Shown here in pieces: positions 1 through 10,683 of a stretch of 64,000 nt of DNA. The notes under the pieces are model-generated. The model had not been told where the DNA came from. It ran no database searches and worked only from the letters and a program-made list of their open reading frames with translations. Positions within the stretch are counted from its first letter, which is position 1; the number at the start of each line of letters is the position of its first letter. The DNA is from Hofstenia miamia (lineage: Eukaryota; Xenacoelomorpha; Acoela), in assembly GCA_004352715.1 (NCBI GenBank), contig SCFE01000119.1, positions 388,111 through 452,110 of the forward strand. Direction: 5' to 3'. Position numbers and translations under genes: made by a program.

Positions 1-1522
1 TTCGCACTTTGTTTGCATGCTTTTTATTACACTCATATATATTCCTAGAATTTTCTTTTGAATTAAGATTAAATTAAGTATATAATTATAATTGCCACAT
101 AACACTACTATATATCTGTATAAAGTTAGAAATTATGTTGCTGTTCTGTAGAAGTGTTGTCATCTGCTATGTACTACTTTCTTATTGCTTCTTGTTTTTC
201 AGAATTTTTGCGTTTTTGAGTGATTACTCATGTCAGGTGATTATAATTTTCGATTGTCAGTTGCAGAACACTGTAAAAGAAAGTTAAATACATTTTCTGA
301 AGAAGAATCTAGTGAAAGTGACCAATCATCAACTTATTTATCCTCTGATTCTGACAATGAGAGTGGGTTGGAATCATCAAATCCAGTAAGTTCTGCTAAC
401 AATTCAAGATGGCAAGCCCATTCAGTTAACTTTCCTGAGTACAGCTTTATTGGCAACTACCCTGAGAAACAAAATTCTAACTATTATGCATATTCATTTT
501 GGTCTCAGTATTGGTCTGAAAACTTTCTTGAAAAAATATGTTACTTCTCAATGCTTCAGGCAAAGACTATTGATGGTAATTCAACTTTTTCCATTTTGCC
601 AAAGGAACTACTTTTATTTATTGTTGTTGCAAAAATCATGAGATAATTAAACTTGTAAAAACAAAGATATTGGTCACCTAAGTCACGACAAAGTTTGATT
701 GCCGATGCAATGCTTCGTACACGTTTTGAGGAAATCAAGAACTTGTATTTTTGTGATGCATCAGCTGCTGCTGATAATCAGACAAAGTCATTTAAGTTTT
801 CAATGCTCTACTCTCACTTTAATGAGAAATGTTCAGAAATTCCAGTCGGTGAAAAAGTTTCAGTAGATGAACTCATTATACCTTACAAAGGAACACAATC
901 ATCTTTAAGGCAATATAACCCAAAAACCCAAAAAAGTCCGATTCTGTAGTTTTGAGACTTTCTGAAGCATTATTACCTCATCAAAACAACAAAATTTTTT
1001 TGATAACTGGTTTTGTAGTCCTCAACTTATATACACTTTGTCTCAGCGAGGCATCCAAGCTCTTGGTACATTGCGAATAAATTGTGCCAAAGGTTTAACA
1101 TTTTCAAATGACAAGCATTTCAAGAAAATGGGAAGAGGATATCATGAAGAAAAGTTTTGCGATATTGATGGTGTAGACTTAGCTGCTACAAAATGGTGGG
1201 ATAACAAAGGTGTTGTTCTAATCAGTAGTTATGCTGGAGCTCAACCATTATTAACTATCACACGCTAAGATCGTCACATGAGAACTGTCCTAAATATTTC
1301 TTGCCCATCAGCAGTTGTTGAGTACAACTGCTTTATGGGATTTGTGGATGAGCTGGGTAAGCACATTTCTCTGTATCGAACAGCCATTCATTGTAAAAAG
1401 CGTTGGTATCTTCACATTTTCTTTCACCTGATAGACTTGACAATGGTAAATGCATGGAATGAGTATTGTAAAGAAACGACTGACTCCCTTAGTTTATTAG
1501 TTTTAGAAAAACAGAGATGAGG
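1..1522 (+). pseudogene. piggyBac-type transposase, broken copy A
   Basis: Remnant of a cut-and-paste transposase gene of the piggyBac superfamily. Pieces in several frames: an acidic, Ser-rich N-terminus (230-646, with runs such as EEESSESDQSS), core pieces at 695-949 and 1038-1268, and a later core piece at 1278-1520 containing FMGFVDELGKHISLYRTAIH and WYLHIFFHLIDLTMVNAWNE. The latter corresponds to the conserved 'GGVD...WW..IFFHLID...NA' region of piggyBac/PGBD proteins. Stops and frameshifts separate the pieces, so it cannot make a full enzyme. It is nearly identical to the copy at 6141-7900, its left end lies outside the window and its right end is lost in the gap at 1523. The family call is by motif and by comparison with copy B, whose TTAA-flanked ends are visible. 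Confidence 0.85.
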
Positions 1523-2522
1523 NNNNNNNNNNNNNNNNNNNNNNNNNNNNNNNNNNNNNNNNNNNNNNNNNNNNNNNNNNNNNNNNNNNNNNNNNNNNNN
1601 NNNNNNNNNNNNNNNNNNNNNNNNNNNNNNNNNNNNNNNNNNNNNNNNNNNNNNNNNNNNNNNNNNNNNNNNNNNNNNNNNNNNNNNNNNNNNNNNNNNN
1701 NNNNNNNNNNNNNNNNNNNNNNNNNNNNNNNNNNNNNNNNNNNNNNNNNNNNNNNNNNNNNNNNNNNNNNNNNNNNNNNNNNNNNNNNNNNNNNNNNNNN
1801 NNNNNNNNNNNNNNNNNNNNNNNNNNNNNNNNNNNNNNNNNNNNNNNNNNNNNNNNNNNNNNNNNNNNNNNNNNNNNNNNNNNNNNNNNNNNNNNNNNNN
1901 NNNNNNNNNNNNNNNNNNNNNNNNNNNNNNNNNNNNNNNNNNNNNNNNNNNNNNNNNNNNNNNNNNNNNNNNNNNNNNNNNNNNNNNNNNNNNNNNNNNN
2001 NNNNNNNNNNNNNNNNNNNNNNNNNNNNNNNNNNNNNNNNNNNNNNNNNNNNNNNNNNNNNNNNNNNNNNNNNNNNNNNNNNNNNNNNNNNNNNNNNNNN
2101 NNNNNNNNNNNNNNNNNNNNNNNNNNNNNNNNNNNNNNNNNNNNNNNNNNNNNNNNNNNNNNNNNNNNNNNNNNNNNNNNNNNNNNNNNNNNNNNNNNNN
2201 NNNNNNNNNNNNNNNNNNNNNNNNNNNNNNNNNNNNNNNNNNNNNNNNNNNNNNNNNNNNNNNNNNNNNNNNNNNNNNNNNNNNNNNNNNNNNNNNNNNN
2301 NNNNNNNNNNNNNNNNNNNNNNNNNNNNNNNNNNNNNNNNNNNNNNNNNNNNNNNNNNNNNNNNNNNNNNNNNNNNNNNNNNNNNNNNNNNNNNNNNNNN
2401 NNNNNNNNNNNNNNNNNNNNNNNNNNNNNNNNNNNNNNNNNNNNNNNNNNNNNNNNNNNNNNNNNNNNNNNNNNNNNNNNNNNNNNNNNNNNNNNNNNNN
2501 NNNNNNNNNNNNNNNNNNNNNN
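1523..2522. other. assembly gap, 1000 N
   Basis: Exactly 1000 N, the size commonly used for scaffold gaps of unknown length. Sequence on the left is piggyBac and on the right a LINE reverse transcriptase, so the two may not be adjacent in the genome. Confidence 0.99.
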
Positions 2523-3004
2523 GCTTTGTAAATTCAATTTTGCTACCAGCTATTACCCACTTTGATCAGTTTAAGAATGTAGGAGTAATTATCGACATTA
2601 AATTGCAATATTCCGACCAAATTCATTCTGTTCAGCGTAAAATCGCAATGGGAATCAAATGCACTCTACATATAACGGAGTTTGTCGACAAAAAAGTGAT
2701 GAGTCATTTTAGATATTGCAATGTATTATAGTATAAGCAGACATTATTAAACAAAATCAATTTTCAAATAAAATGGGCGGAACGTTTATGTAAATGTAAA
2801 AAATCGCTTAGTATCAAACCTTTCCACTCAATTTCATGTCCTTTATCTTCTATCAAGTATTTCTCTTTACTAAAATTCCGGGATATCCAAAAAAGCAAAC
2901 GTTACGATGAATTGCAATTTCCGAATTATGCATGCATATCTTCTAACAAAATAACATCAACTCTTGGTAAGATGAAATATAAAAAACTTTTCTTAAAAAT
3001 CTAG
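2523..3004 (+). pseudogene. LINE reverse transcriptase C-terminal fragment
   Basis: The reading after the gap has the signature of the region just after the palm of a non-LTR reverse transcriptase: FKNVGVIIDIKLQYSDQI (the common 'FKYLGVIID..L.F..HI' block), then MSHFRYCNVL, then after a stop at 2729-2731 the same frame type continues with INFQIKWAERLCK and a Lys-rich end. Comparable blocks occur in this window at 53070-53573 and 55393-55623, which helps the assignment. It is 5'-truncated by the gap and contains a stop, so it is dead. Confidence 0.75.
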
Positions 3005-3739
3005 TCAAAGAATATTCTTAGCCTAACATACGTACCAACATTTATAAAACTTCATGGAAAAGGTTCAAATTGTACGAACCTTGGCATAAAAGCTAAGATA
3101 ACTGAATTTTTATTTTTTGTGCACATATTTTTTTCATGACGCGTTTGGTACAGCAAACATAAATTTATTTCCATTTTTGAATTCACCACTCTTTCGTTTA
3201 AGAATTTGAATGTATTTGTTCAAGGATTTGTCTATGCCAACAACAACTCAATGCAAACTCATAAATGTGAGATAATTTCTGCTGCTCTTTTGTATTATAT
3301 ACTCTGATGATTTTCACTTTTTGTCTATAAATGTATATTTTGTAGCAAGCTAAAATAATAATTATTGTTATGTTTGCTCCGGTTGGGTTTCTCTCTTGCT
3401 CGCAGAAACGATACTTGATGCGGCATCTTCTGTAATCAAAGATAAAAAAACACACCGCTGCACCAAATTTTCTCTCTCCTCTACAAAGAAAACGCCGTTG
3501 AAGCTCTTCCACGTAACTCTGTCTCCAATGCTGCAATACAATCTTCTACCAAATCTTGCTCAATCAATGCATTCTGTTTAGCATAAACGTTCGATTCTCC
3601 CCCTACACACCGCTATATTTCCTTCAAAAATCCACCCCAGGCGCCAAAAGAAAATCTGACAAAAAACAAAGTAAAGTGAAATCTCGCAAGCCTGGTACAA
3701 CCTCATTAATCATTGGAAGCAGCACTCTTCGAAATGTCC
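3005..3739. other. no recognisable gene
   Basis: AT-rich sequence. Open stretches at 3198-3536 (minus) and 3396-3744 (plus) overlap on opposite strands and show no family motif. Between about 3740 and 3820 the plus strand begins to resemble, across stops, the retroelement protein annotated next. Confidence 0.4.
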
Positions 3740-3819
3740 ACTGACATAAATATCATTCATCTAGTTGAAGAGATTCGTTTTAAATTCTCGCCACGCTTAA
3801 TCCAACTTGTTTAATCCAT

Positions 3820-4434
3820 ACAGACAAATTTTTTACGGGCTCTAAAATTTGTGAAAAACATATTTGTTCATGTGAAACACCTGTTGATGAATTAGGTACC
3901 CATGGGTTATCTTGCAAGAAGAGTGCTGGCAGGTTTAGCCGACATAGTCACCTAAATGATTTTTTTAAACGCACAATAGGTACTGCCGGTTACAATTCTG
4001 ATTTATAGCCACCAGATTTATGTCGAAGCGATGGAAAACGACCAGACGGAATGACCTTAATACCCTGGTCTCGCGGACAATCTCTCGTGTGGGACGTCAT
4101 CGTTGTGGATTCACTGGCGCCTAGTCGTATTTGTCGGGACGTTAATCATATCAAAGAGGCCGAGGAATGCAAAGCTGCAAAGTATACCGAAATATCCAAT
4201 AGCGGCTACTTGTTTCAACCCCTTGCTTTCGATACTCAAGGAAATTGCGGACCTTCGACGAAAAGTTTTTTGAAAGATCTAGGAGACAAACTTGTAAATA
4301 TATCTGGCGATAAACGAGCAAAAGAATTTCTGTATCAATCAATAACATCGATAATTATTCAACATAATGCCGCTTGTGTACTAGGGACTTTAGATAAACA
4401 AGAACGCATGGACGAAATCTTTACTTTGTTGTAA
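3820..4434 (+). pseudogene. retroelement protein C-terminus: Cys/His motif plus RPDG...WDV domain
   Basis: C-terminal part of the long reverse-transcriptase-bearing proteins widespread in invertebrate genomes. Visible in order: ICEKHICSCETPVDELGTHG and LSCKK (a Cys/His cluster), RHSHLNDFF, a stop at about 4006, then GKRPDGMTLIPWSRG and LVWDVIVVDSLAPS (4030-4125), then NAACVLGT near the end at 4434. The spacing RPD...WDV..VD is reminiscent of PD-(D/E)XK nucleases, as in restriction-like-endonuclease LINEs; the nuclease reading is inference. The in-frame stop marks it as a pseudogene. A reverse transcriptase N-terminal part of what looks like the same family lies at 49260-49890. Confidence 0.65.
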
Positions 4435-4659
4435 TTTCTANTTGCTTTCGATACTCAAGGAAATTGCGGACCTTCGACGAAAAGTTTTTTGAAAGATCTA
4501 GGAGACAAACTTGTAAATATATCTGGCGATAAACGAGCAAAAGAATTTCTGTATCAATCAATAACATCGATAATTATTCAACATAATGCCGCTTGTGTAC
4601 TAGGGACTTTAGATAAACAAGAACGCATGGACGAAATCTTTACTTTGTTGTAATTTCTA
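4223..4659 (+). repeat. 218-base perfect direct repeat across a single N (likely assembly overlap)
   Basis: 4223-4440 and 4442-4659 read the same, separated by one N at 4441. An exact repeat abutting a 1-base gap is the signature of two contigs whose overlapping ends were not merged. I treat it as an artefact. Confidence 0.85.
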
Positions 4660-4660
4660 G

Positions 4661-4805
4661 ACAGGTTTATGTCGAAAGTGTTGTCATTGCGACTTGTTCA
4701 GGTTGTGCTAATCGACATTTGATCGCGGATAACATTCAGTGGTTTTCTGATGAGAAAAGAAGTATAGAAGACATTTGGCTAAAAAGGGGTTGCATGTGTC
4801 GGTAG
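4661..4805 (+). pseudogene. DNL-type zinc finger exon-like fragment (DNLZ/Zim17 family)
   Basis: After a good splice-acceptor-like TTTCTAG ending at 4660, the plus strand encodes 47 residues containing VVIATCSGCANRHLIADN followed by IQWFSDEKRSIEDIW. This matches the second half of the DNL zinc finger ('VVIV.CPGC.N.H.IADNLGWF.D....IE.I'), a mitochondrial matrix HSP70-escort domain. The first CxxC half of the finger was not found upstream. The frame ends at 4803-4805 where the family normally continues with a 'GE.V' segment. It is either one exon of a disrupted host gene or a fragment carried into this transposon-rich area. The family motif is strong; gene status is unclear. Confidence 0.55.
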
Positions 4806-5189
4806 TTATTGTAGTAAATGATTGCCAATCACATTCGTTTTTGGCCTGAAGATGCTGTGATTTTAAATCAAGTTTAAAATCGTTTTAATGTTGGCATTGT
4901 GGAATTAACTGATGAATTGGAAGTTGCCTCATATATTCTTGTAGAAAACAAAGCCTCTTGATATTGGTTTTAACATGCGCTTTTTTTGAAACTCATTTGT
5001 ACTTATGTGTTCATTATTTGATGTTTGTTATTAAATTTGAAAATATCTTTATTAAGTTTAACTTGTTGTCGATTACTTAAATAATTTGATAAAAGAGCTA
5101 AGATTTGGGTAGAAAAATGTAATTGCGTAAGTTTTGAAAGCAAAATGGATGGAATCAATGGCTTTAGAAAGAACTAGCCATGCAATGGT
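4806..5189. other. no recognisable gene
   Basis: AT-rich. A short plus-strand stretch at about 4817-4960 reads like former coding sequence (FWPEDAVILNQV, then VGIVELTDELEVASYILVE, across a stop) but I cannot assign it to a family. Confidence 0.3.
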
Positions 5190-5340
5190 GGTATATTAGT
5201 AATTACCAGTATTTTTCCTCCATTTTTCAGTAACCCATAACAAAGCATCGTGAGTAGACATGCCTTTCCGAAAACCATATTGTGTGTTAGAGTAAAGGTT
5301 ATATTTATTCATATGCTTATTAATTTGGTCACTTCCCACT
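5190..5340 (-). pseudogene. LINE reverse transcriptase fragment (palm region)
   Basis: On the minus strand this encodes NTQYGFRKGMSTHDALLWVT, the conserved 'QFGFRKG.ST..A' block preceding the catalytic palm of non-LTR reverse transcriptases. Only about 50 residues remain. Confidence 0.65.
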
Positions 5341-5557
5341 TACGTATTTGATAACATTTATGGAGCATTACACAAAGCTATTTATTTTTATTACTTACAT
5401 ATGGGTACCTGGTCATAGTGAAAAGCTTCGTGTTAAGCTCCGAAAGTGCATTAAACTATTCTCCGTGGTCGCAAGTATTAAACATAATCTGAATAAAATG
5501 CTCGACCAATAATTTAATAATAGGTTGAGTAAAACTGTTTTAACCCTAATTCCACAC

Positions 5558-8318
5558 TTGTTACGAAATCGTAACAAACTGTAATAGGTAATATTAAACT
5601 AATGCATGAACCAATCATTTTGGGAAACGTCATGCTTTGCACACACATGTATCAATTTCGTGTAATAGGCTAATTTCTCTACTGCTCCTCATATCGGTTT
5701 AATAAATTATTGTTATTACATAGATACTTGACATTTTCACTCAGTGAGGAGAATGTGTTACTAATGCATGTAAAATCAATTCTACCAATTGTATATTTTT
5801 GGTATGATTTTTTTTGTGCGAATTATATCACATTTAATCATGCTTATCAGTTATGACTATTTACATTCATTATTTATTGTGCAAAACAGTTTTCTGTTTG
5901 TTACGATTTCGTAACAATATGCCAAAAACTGTAAAACGAATTAATGAAAATTTTTCTATATTTGCATATTCAATATAATATCGTCCAAATAGTATTTTGT
6001 TTTAATTAAAGATAAAAGTGCTTTTTGTCTCATTTTGTTTTGCATGCAAAAATCATGTGTAGACAATTTTTCCATCTTGTATGCAATTCTCTTTGAAGTT
6101 ATCAAATGACACTCCACTATTACATATTACTATTTCGAATTTGTTTGCATGCTTTTTATTACACTCATATATATTGCTAGAATTTTCTTTTGAATTAAGA
6201 TTAAATTAAGCATATAATTATAATTGCCACATAACACTACTATATATCTGTATAAAGTTAGAAATTATGTTGCTGTTCTGTAGAAGTGTTGTCATCTGCT
6301 ATGTACTACTTTCTTATTGCTTCTTGTTTTTCAGAATTTTTGCGTTTTTGAGTGATTACTCATGTCTTATTATAATTTTCGATTGTCAACTGCAGAACAC
6401 TGTAAAAGAAAGTTAAATACATTTTCTGAAGAAGAATCTAGTGAAAGTGACCAATCATCAACTTATTTATCCTCTGATTCTGACAATGAGAGTGAGTTGG
6501 AATCATCAAATCCAGTAAGTTCTGCTAACATTTCAAGATGGCGAGCCCATTCAGTTAACTTTCCTGAGTACAGCTTTGTTGGCAACTACCCTGAGAAACA
6601 AAATTCTAACTTATTCATATTCATTTTGATCTCAATATTGGTCTGAAAGCTTTCTTGAAAAAATATGTTACTTCTCAATGCTTCATGCAAAGGCTATTGA
6701 TGCTAATTTAACTTCTTCAATTTTGCCAAAGGAACTACTTTTATTCATTGTTGTTGCAAAATTCATGGGATTAGTTAAACAGAAAGATATTGGTCACCTA
6801 AGACATGACAAAGTTTGATTGCCGATGCAATGCTTCGTACATGTTTTGAGGAAATCAAGATGAACTTGTATTTTTGTGATGCATCAGCTGCTGCTGATAA
6901 TCAGCCAAAGTCATTTAAGTTTTCAATGCTCTACTCTCACTTTAATGAGAAATGTTCAGAAATTCCAGTTGGTGAAAAAGTTTCAGTATATCAACTCTTT
7001 ATACCTTACAAAGGAACACAATCATCTTTTAATGCAATATAACCCAAAAAATGGGGCTTAAAGCTATTTTGCCTGTGTGGTGAAGGAAAGGCTTGTGAAT
7101 CATCAATTGATGTGGGAAAGTCCAGTTCTGTAGTATTGAGACTTTCTGAAGCATTATTACCTCATCAAAACCTCAAAAATTTTTTTGATAACTGGTTTTG
7201 TAGTCCTCAACTTATATACACTTTGTCTCAGTGAGGCATGCAAGCTCTTGGTACATTGCAAATAAATTGTGCCAAAGGTTTAGAATTTTCAAATGACAAG
7301 CATTTCAAGAAAATGGGAAGAGGATATCATGAAGAAAAGTTTTGCCATATTGATGGTTTAGACTTAGCTGCTACAAAATGGTGGGATGACAAAGGTGTTG
7401 TTCTAATCAGTAGTTATGTTGAAGCTCAGCCGTTATCAACTATCACACACTATGATCATTGCATGAGAACTGTCCTAAATATTTCTTGCCCATCAGCAGT
7501 TGTTGATTACAACTGCTTTATGGGATTTGTGGATGAGCTGGGTAAGCACATTTCTCTGTATCGAACAGCCATTCATTGTAAAATGCGTTGGTATCTTCAC
7601 ATTTTCTTTCACCTGATAGACTTGACAATGGTAAATGCATGGAATGNGCTGGAGCTCAACCATTATTAAGGAGCTCAGCCATTATCAACTATCACATGCT
7701 ATGATCCTAAATATTTCTTGCCCATCAGCAGTTGTTGAGTACAACTGCTTTATGGGATTTGTGGATGAGCTGGGTAAGCACATTTCTCTGTATCGAACAG
7801 CCATTCATTGTAAAAAGCGTTGGTATCTTCGCATTTTCTTTCACCTGATAGACTTGACAATGGTAAATGCATGGAATGAATATCGTAAAGAAACGACTGA
7901 CTCTCTTAGTTTATTTGATTATTCTTTTTTAATTTGTGAAACTGTTATCAAATCACAATTTCAACCACAACTTGGATGACCAAGAGAGGTTGAAAAACAA
8001 GTTATAGAAAAACGGAGACGAGGCGGTCCAAAAACTGTTATGCCACCAATGTTTGTTCGAAATGATTCAGAAAATCACTGGCCTGTGTCTGCAACAAAGC
8101 GCAACCGATGTAAAAATCCAAATTGCAAAGCAATTCCCCAAACAATGTGCCTGAAATGTCGCGTCCATTTGTGAATAAATGCCAAAAACTGTTTTTTAGA
8201 ATTTCATACTGTTGTTCGATGATGTATTAGTTGTTTTGATATATTCATTATATTTTTTTATTTTTGTAATTTTATTTTTGATTTTCAGTCTTTTCAATTA
8301 TGTTACGAATTCGTAACA
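5558..8318. repeat. three subterminal palindromes of piggyBac copy B
   Basis: TTGTTACGAAATCGTAACAA at 5558-5577, TTGTTACGATTTCGTAACAA at 5898-5917 and the perfect palindrome TGTTACGAATTCGTAACA at 8301-8318. Two are near the left end and one near the right, as expected for transposase-binding subterminal repeats. The binding role is inference. Confidence 0.7.
6362..8174 (+). pseudogene. piggyBac-type transposase, broken copy B
   Basis: DDE transposase that would excise and reinsert the element at TTAA. Pieces: acidic Ser-rich N-terminus from ATG 6362, core pieces at 6815-7042, 7238-7669 and 7700-7979, and a C-terminal tail after a stop at 7977-7979 that ends at 8174. The tail has the Cys pattern RNRCKNPNCKAIPQTM and CLKCRVHL, the cysteine-rich DNA-binding tail usual in this family. 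The core has KKMGRGYHEEKF, LAATKWWDDKGVVLISS and the FFHLIDLTMVNAW block. Stops, frameshifts and the duplication around N7647 break it; the last may be an assembly fault. AATAAA overlaps the stop (8174-8179). Since the ends are preserved it could still be moved by an enzyme supplied elsewhere. Confidence 0.85.
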
Positions 8319-8455
8319 AACTTATTAAGAAATGCCTACGGTCGTAGACATTGAAAAAATACTCTTAGGTGGCTTAGTAAAAGTATTTTTTCGTAATTAT
8401 TGAAATAAAGAATTTTTTGGTGAAATATTTTTATGCTGTGTGGAAATAGGGTTAA

Positions 8456-10683
8456 AGAATAGAAAATGACAAAACCATCCTATGTTTACCAAATTTTCAA
8501 GAATATGCCACGCCCGAGTGACGACGTATGATATCTCGTCCTGTTACCCGTACTGATCCATACAAGAAGACACGTTTTATACTGCTTGTAAATACCTGAC
8601 GGACGATAGTTATTTGGTTTTTTGACTGTCTTGTCTTATGTGCATTTTTGTAAATATTTTCCTTTTTACTGTGTCAGTACAGGAATAAAAGCGTTTATAA
8701 ATAATAATAGAAAATTTTCTGTTATATTGTGAAGATTAATCTAATTATTTCGAAAAATTAAAATTGTGAATATGTAATAAAAATAAATTAAAAATTTTTT
8801 AGTGCAACTTTCCAAAAATGATATACAAATATAATTTACTTTTTTATAAAAATAGTATATTTTTATTAAGCGTGGTATACATGAACATTTTAACAAGAGT
8901 TACTAGTACTACACTTAATGCGCCAAAATCAATGAATACATGTGTACATCATTAATACAAAAAACCACACAATATAAAAACAACTACATTGTAAATGCAT
9001 CCAGTTTATTTCGAATTAATAATTTATAAATACATTTTTTTCAACAATGTACATACAGTGTGACTAATTACGCAATGTTGCAATTGTGAAAATTAAAGTA
9101 ACTATCAAAAAATGATTCTCTGATACTCAAAATTTTAATTGGTTCAATTTTTAGTTGCATGGGGTTAAGCGAATGAGGCTCGTTGAGTGCAGACATTGGC
9201 ATGACAATAAATATAATTTTATTTAGTTTAAGCACGGAAATTTTTTTCTAATTCAAGAAATACATTATAAGTTTTCTTTAAATAATAAATGAAATGTTCA
9301 TTCGTATATTGGATATCGCAATAGATTTATGATCGGATGCAATCAGAATAAATTTTCAATTAAATCCGTGTTTTCTATTTGATAAGTACTTAGTAGAAAA
9401 CATGGAAGAATCGATTAAATTAAATGTTAATAACTCAGCTCAAAATAGAACATATTTATTTGAACAATAAAATATGAAGTTTTGATTGTATAAAATGCCA
9501 ACACACAAAACCGGAATCGTTTTTCAGACTTTCTACTATCTTTTAATCAAACTAATGTTTTTAATGTTGCAGCGTAGTTTGCTGTAAAGCGGGACATACA
9601 AAAGTACAAATTCCATAAAAATGAATAAATAACTAAAATCCATGGGTACTTACAAAACAAATTTGCAGTTGTTGGATTTTGAAATTGTAAAATTTTCAAT
9701 CGACTACAATTCATTTTGAGTTATAAAATGTTCGAGGACGCACGATATAACGTAAAACGACTTTGAAAAGCCATGTTTACTGAAATAATCTAAGTATTTC
9801 TAACTAATAAGATATTTGCACATTACATCAAGAAGTTGATATTTAAAACAAAACTTTATTTTGATACTGTTTTCTTTTGATTAGCTCTATCATATGATTA
9901 ACTAGCAGCCTGATAAAACGAGGCTACAGTCGCTTTGTTGAATTTCAGTGATTCATAGATCACTTTCATCCAGTTTAATGAATTTTCAAAAAACTTCAGC
10001 TTAATAAACTTGATTTTAATAGACGCACGCCAGCCAATAAGAATGAAATGTATTATTGTATCAACCTTTTAGTTAATTGAAGATCATCTGAAATGATCTC
10101 AGAAGTGGGTTAGGCTAGAAAAATTCTAGCTACTCCTCTAATATCAGCCCCTGCCACAAATTGAAAAATCCTAAACGCGCACTGGTTAAAATGTCTATTG
10201 AGCAACATATCGAAATTCCAGGAGTTCTGTTATAAAGGAAAGACGTAATTATTATAAAATTTGAAACAATAAAAAAGTAAAATGCTTTATATAATACAAT
10301 TGTTTAACTCCAATCGAAACTTTTGATTTACAAAATTCAACTGTCAAGAAAAGGTGAAATATTGCAGGAAATTACATGCCGTAAAAATGATCTTAAAAAT
10401 AGTATAAAATTAAACAATACTGCACTCCATAAAATTGCCAAAGAGCACAGGAATCTTGCAAAAATTACATTCACCAATAAATTATCTTCAAAATCACTAA
10501 TTAAAATGAAATACCTACCGGCAAAATAGCAAGCATCAACCAACATTACAATAAAAACCTTTATACACACAAGATAGCCAAATTATTCTACAAAATATTT
10601 ACACCCAATAAAAAAGTGTTAGAATGAAAAATATATAATCTTTTAAAGATGTTTATAAGAATTGAGCATGAGTAGAAGCATTA
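8456..10683. other. AT-rich intergenic sequence downstream of the IGF2BP-like gene
   Basis: No coding sequence recognised. It lies 3' of the minus-strand IGF2BP-like gene, so part is expected to be its 3' UTR (long in this family), but I could not place the polyadenylation site. A small open stretch on each strand at 10323-10570 overlaps and has no motif. Confidence 0.5.

Larger units (their letters stand above)
5544..8451 (+). mobile_element. piggyBac element copy B with TTAA target sites and terminal repeats
   Basis: TTAA at 5540-5543 is followed by CCCTAATTCCACAC (5544-5557). At the other end GTGTGGAAATAGGG (8438-8451) is followed by TTAA (8452-8455). The 14-base ends are inverted repeats with one mismatch and start CCCTA, typical of piggyBac. 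The element is about 2.9 kb and carries a broken transposase (6362-8174). A single N at 7647 sits in a locally duplicated segment, so the true length is slightly shorter. Confidence 0.9.

Noticed and set aside
1503-2731. Long open frames across 1503-2731 on both strands
   Set aside because: They consist almost wholly of N from the 1000-base gap; the same holds for frames at 50827-51978, 60437-61589 and 62429-63556.
3198-3744. Small frames on both strands
   Set aside because: They overlap each other on opposite strands without any family motif.
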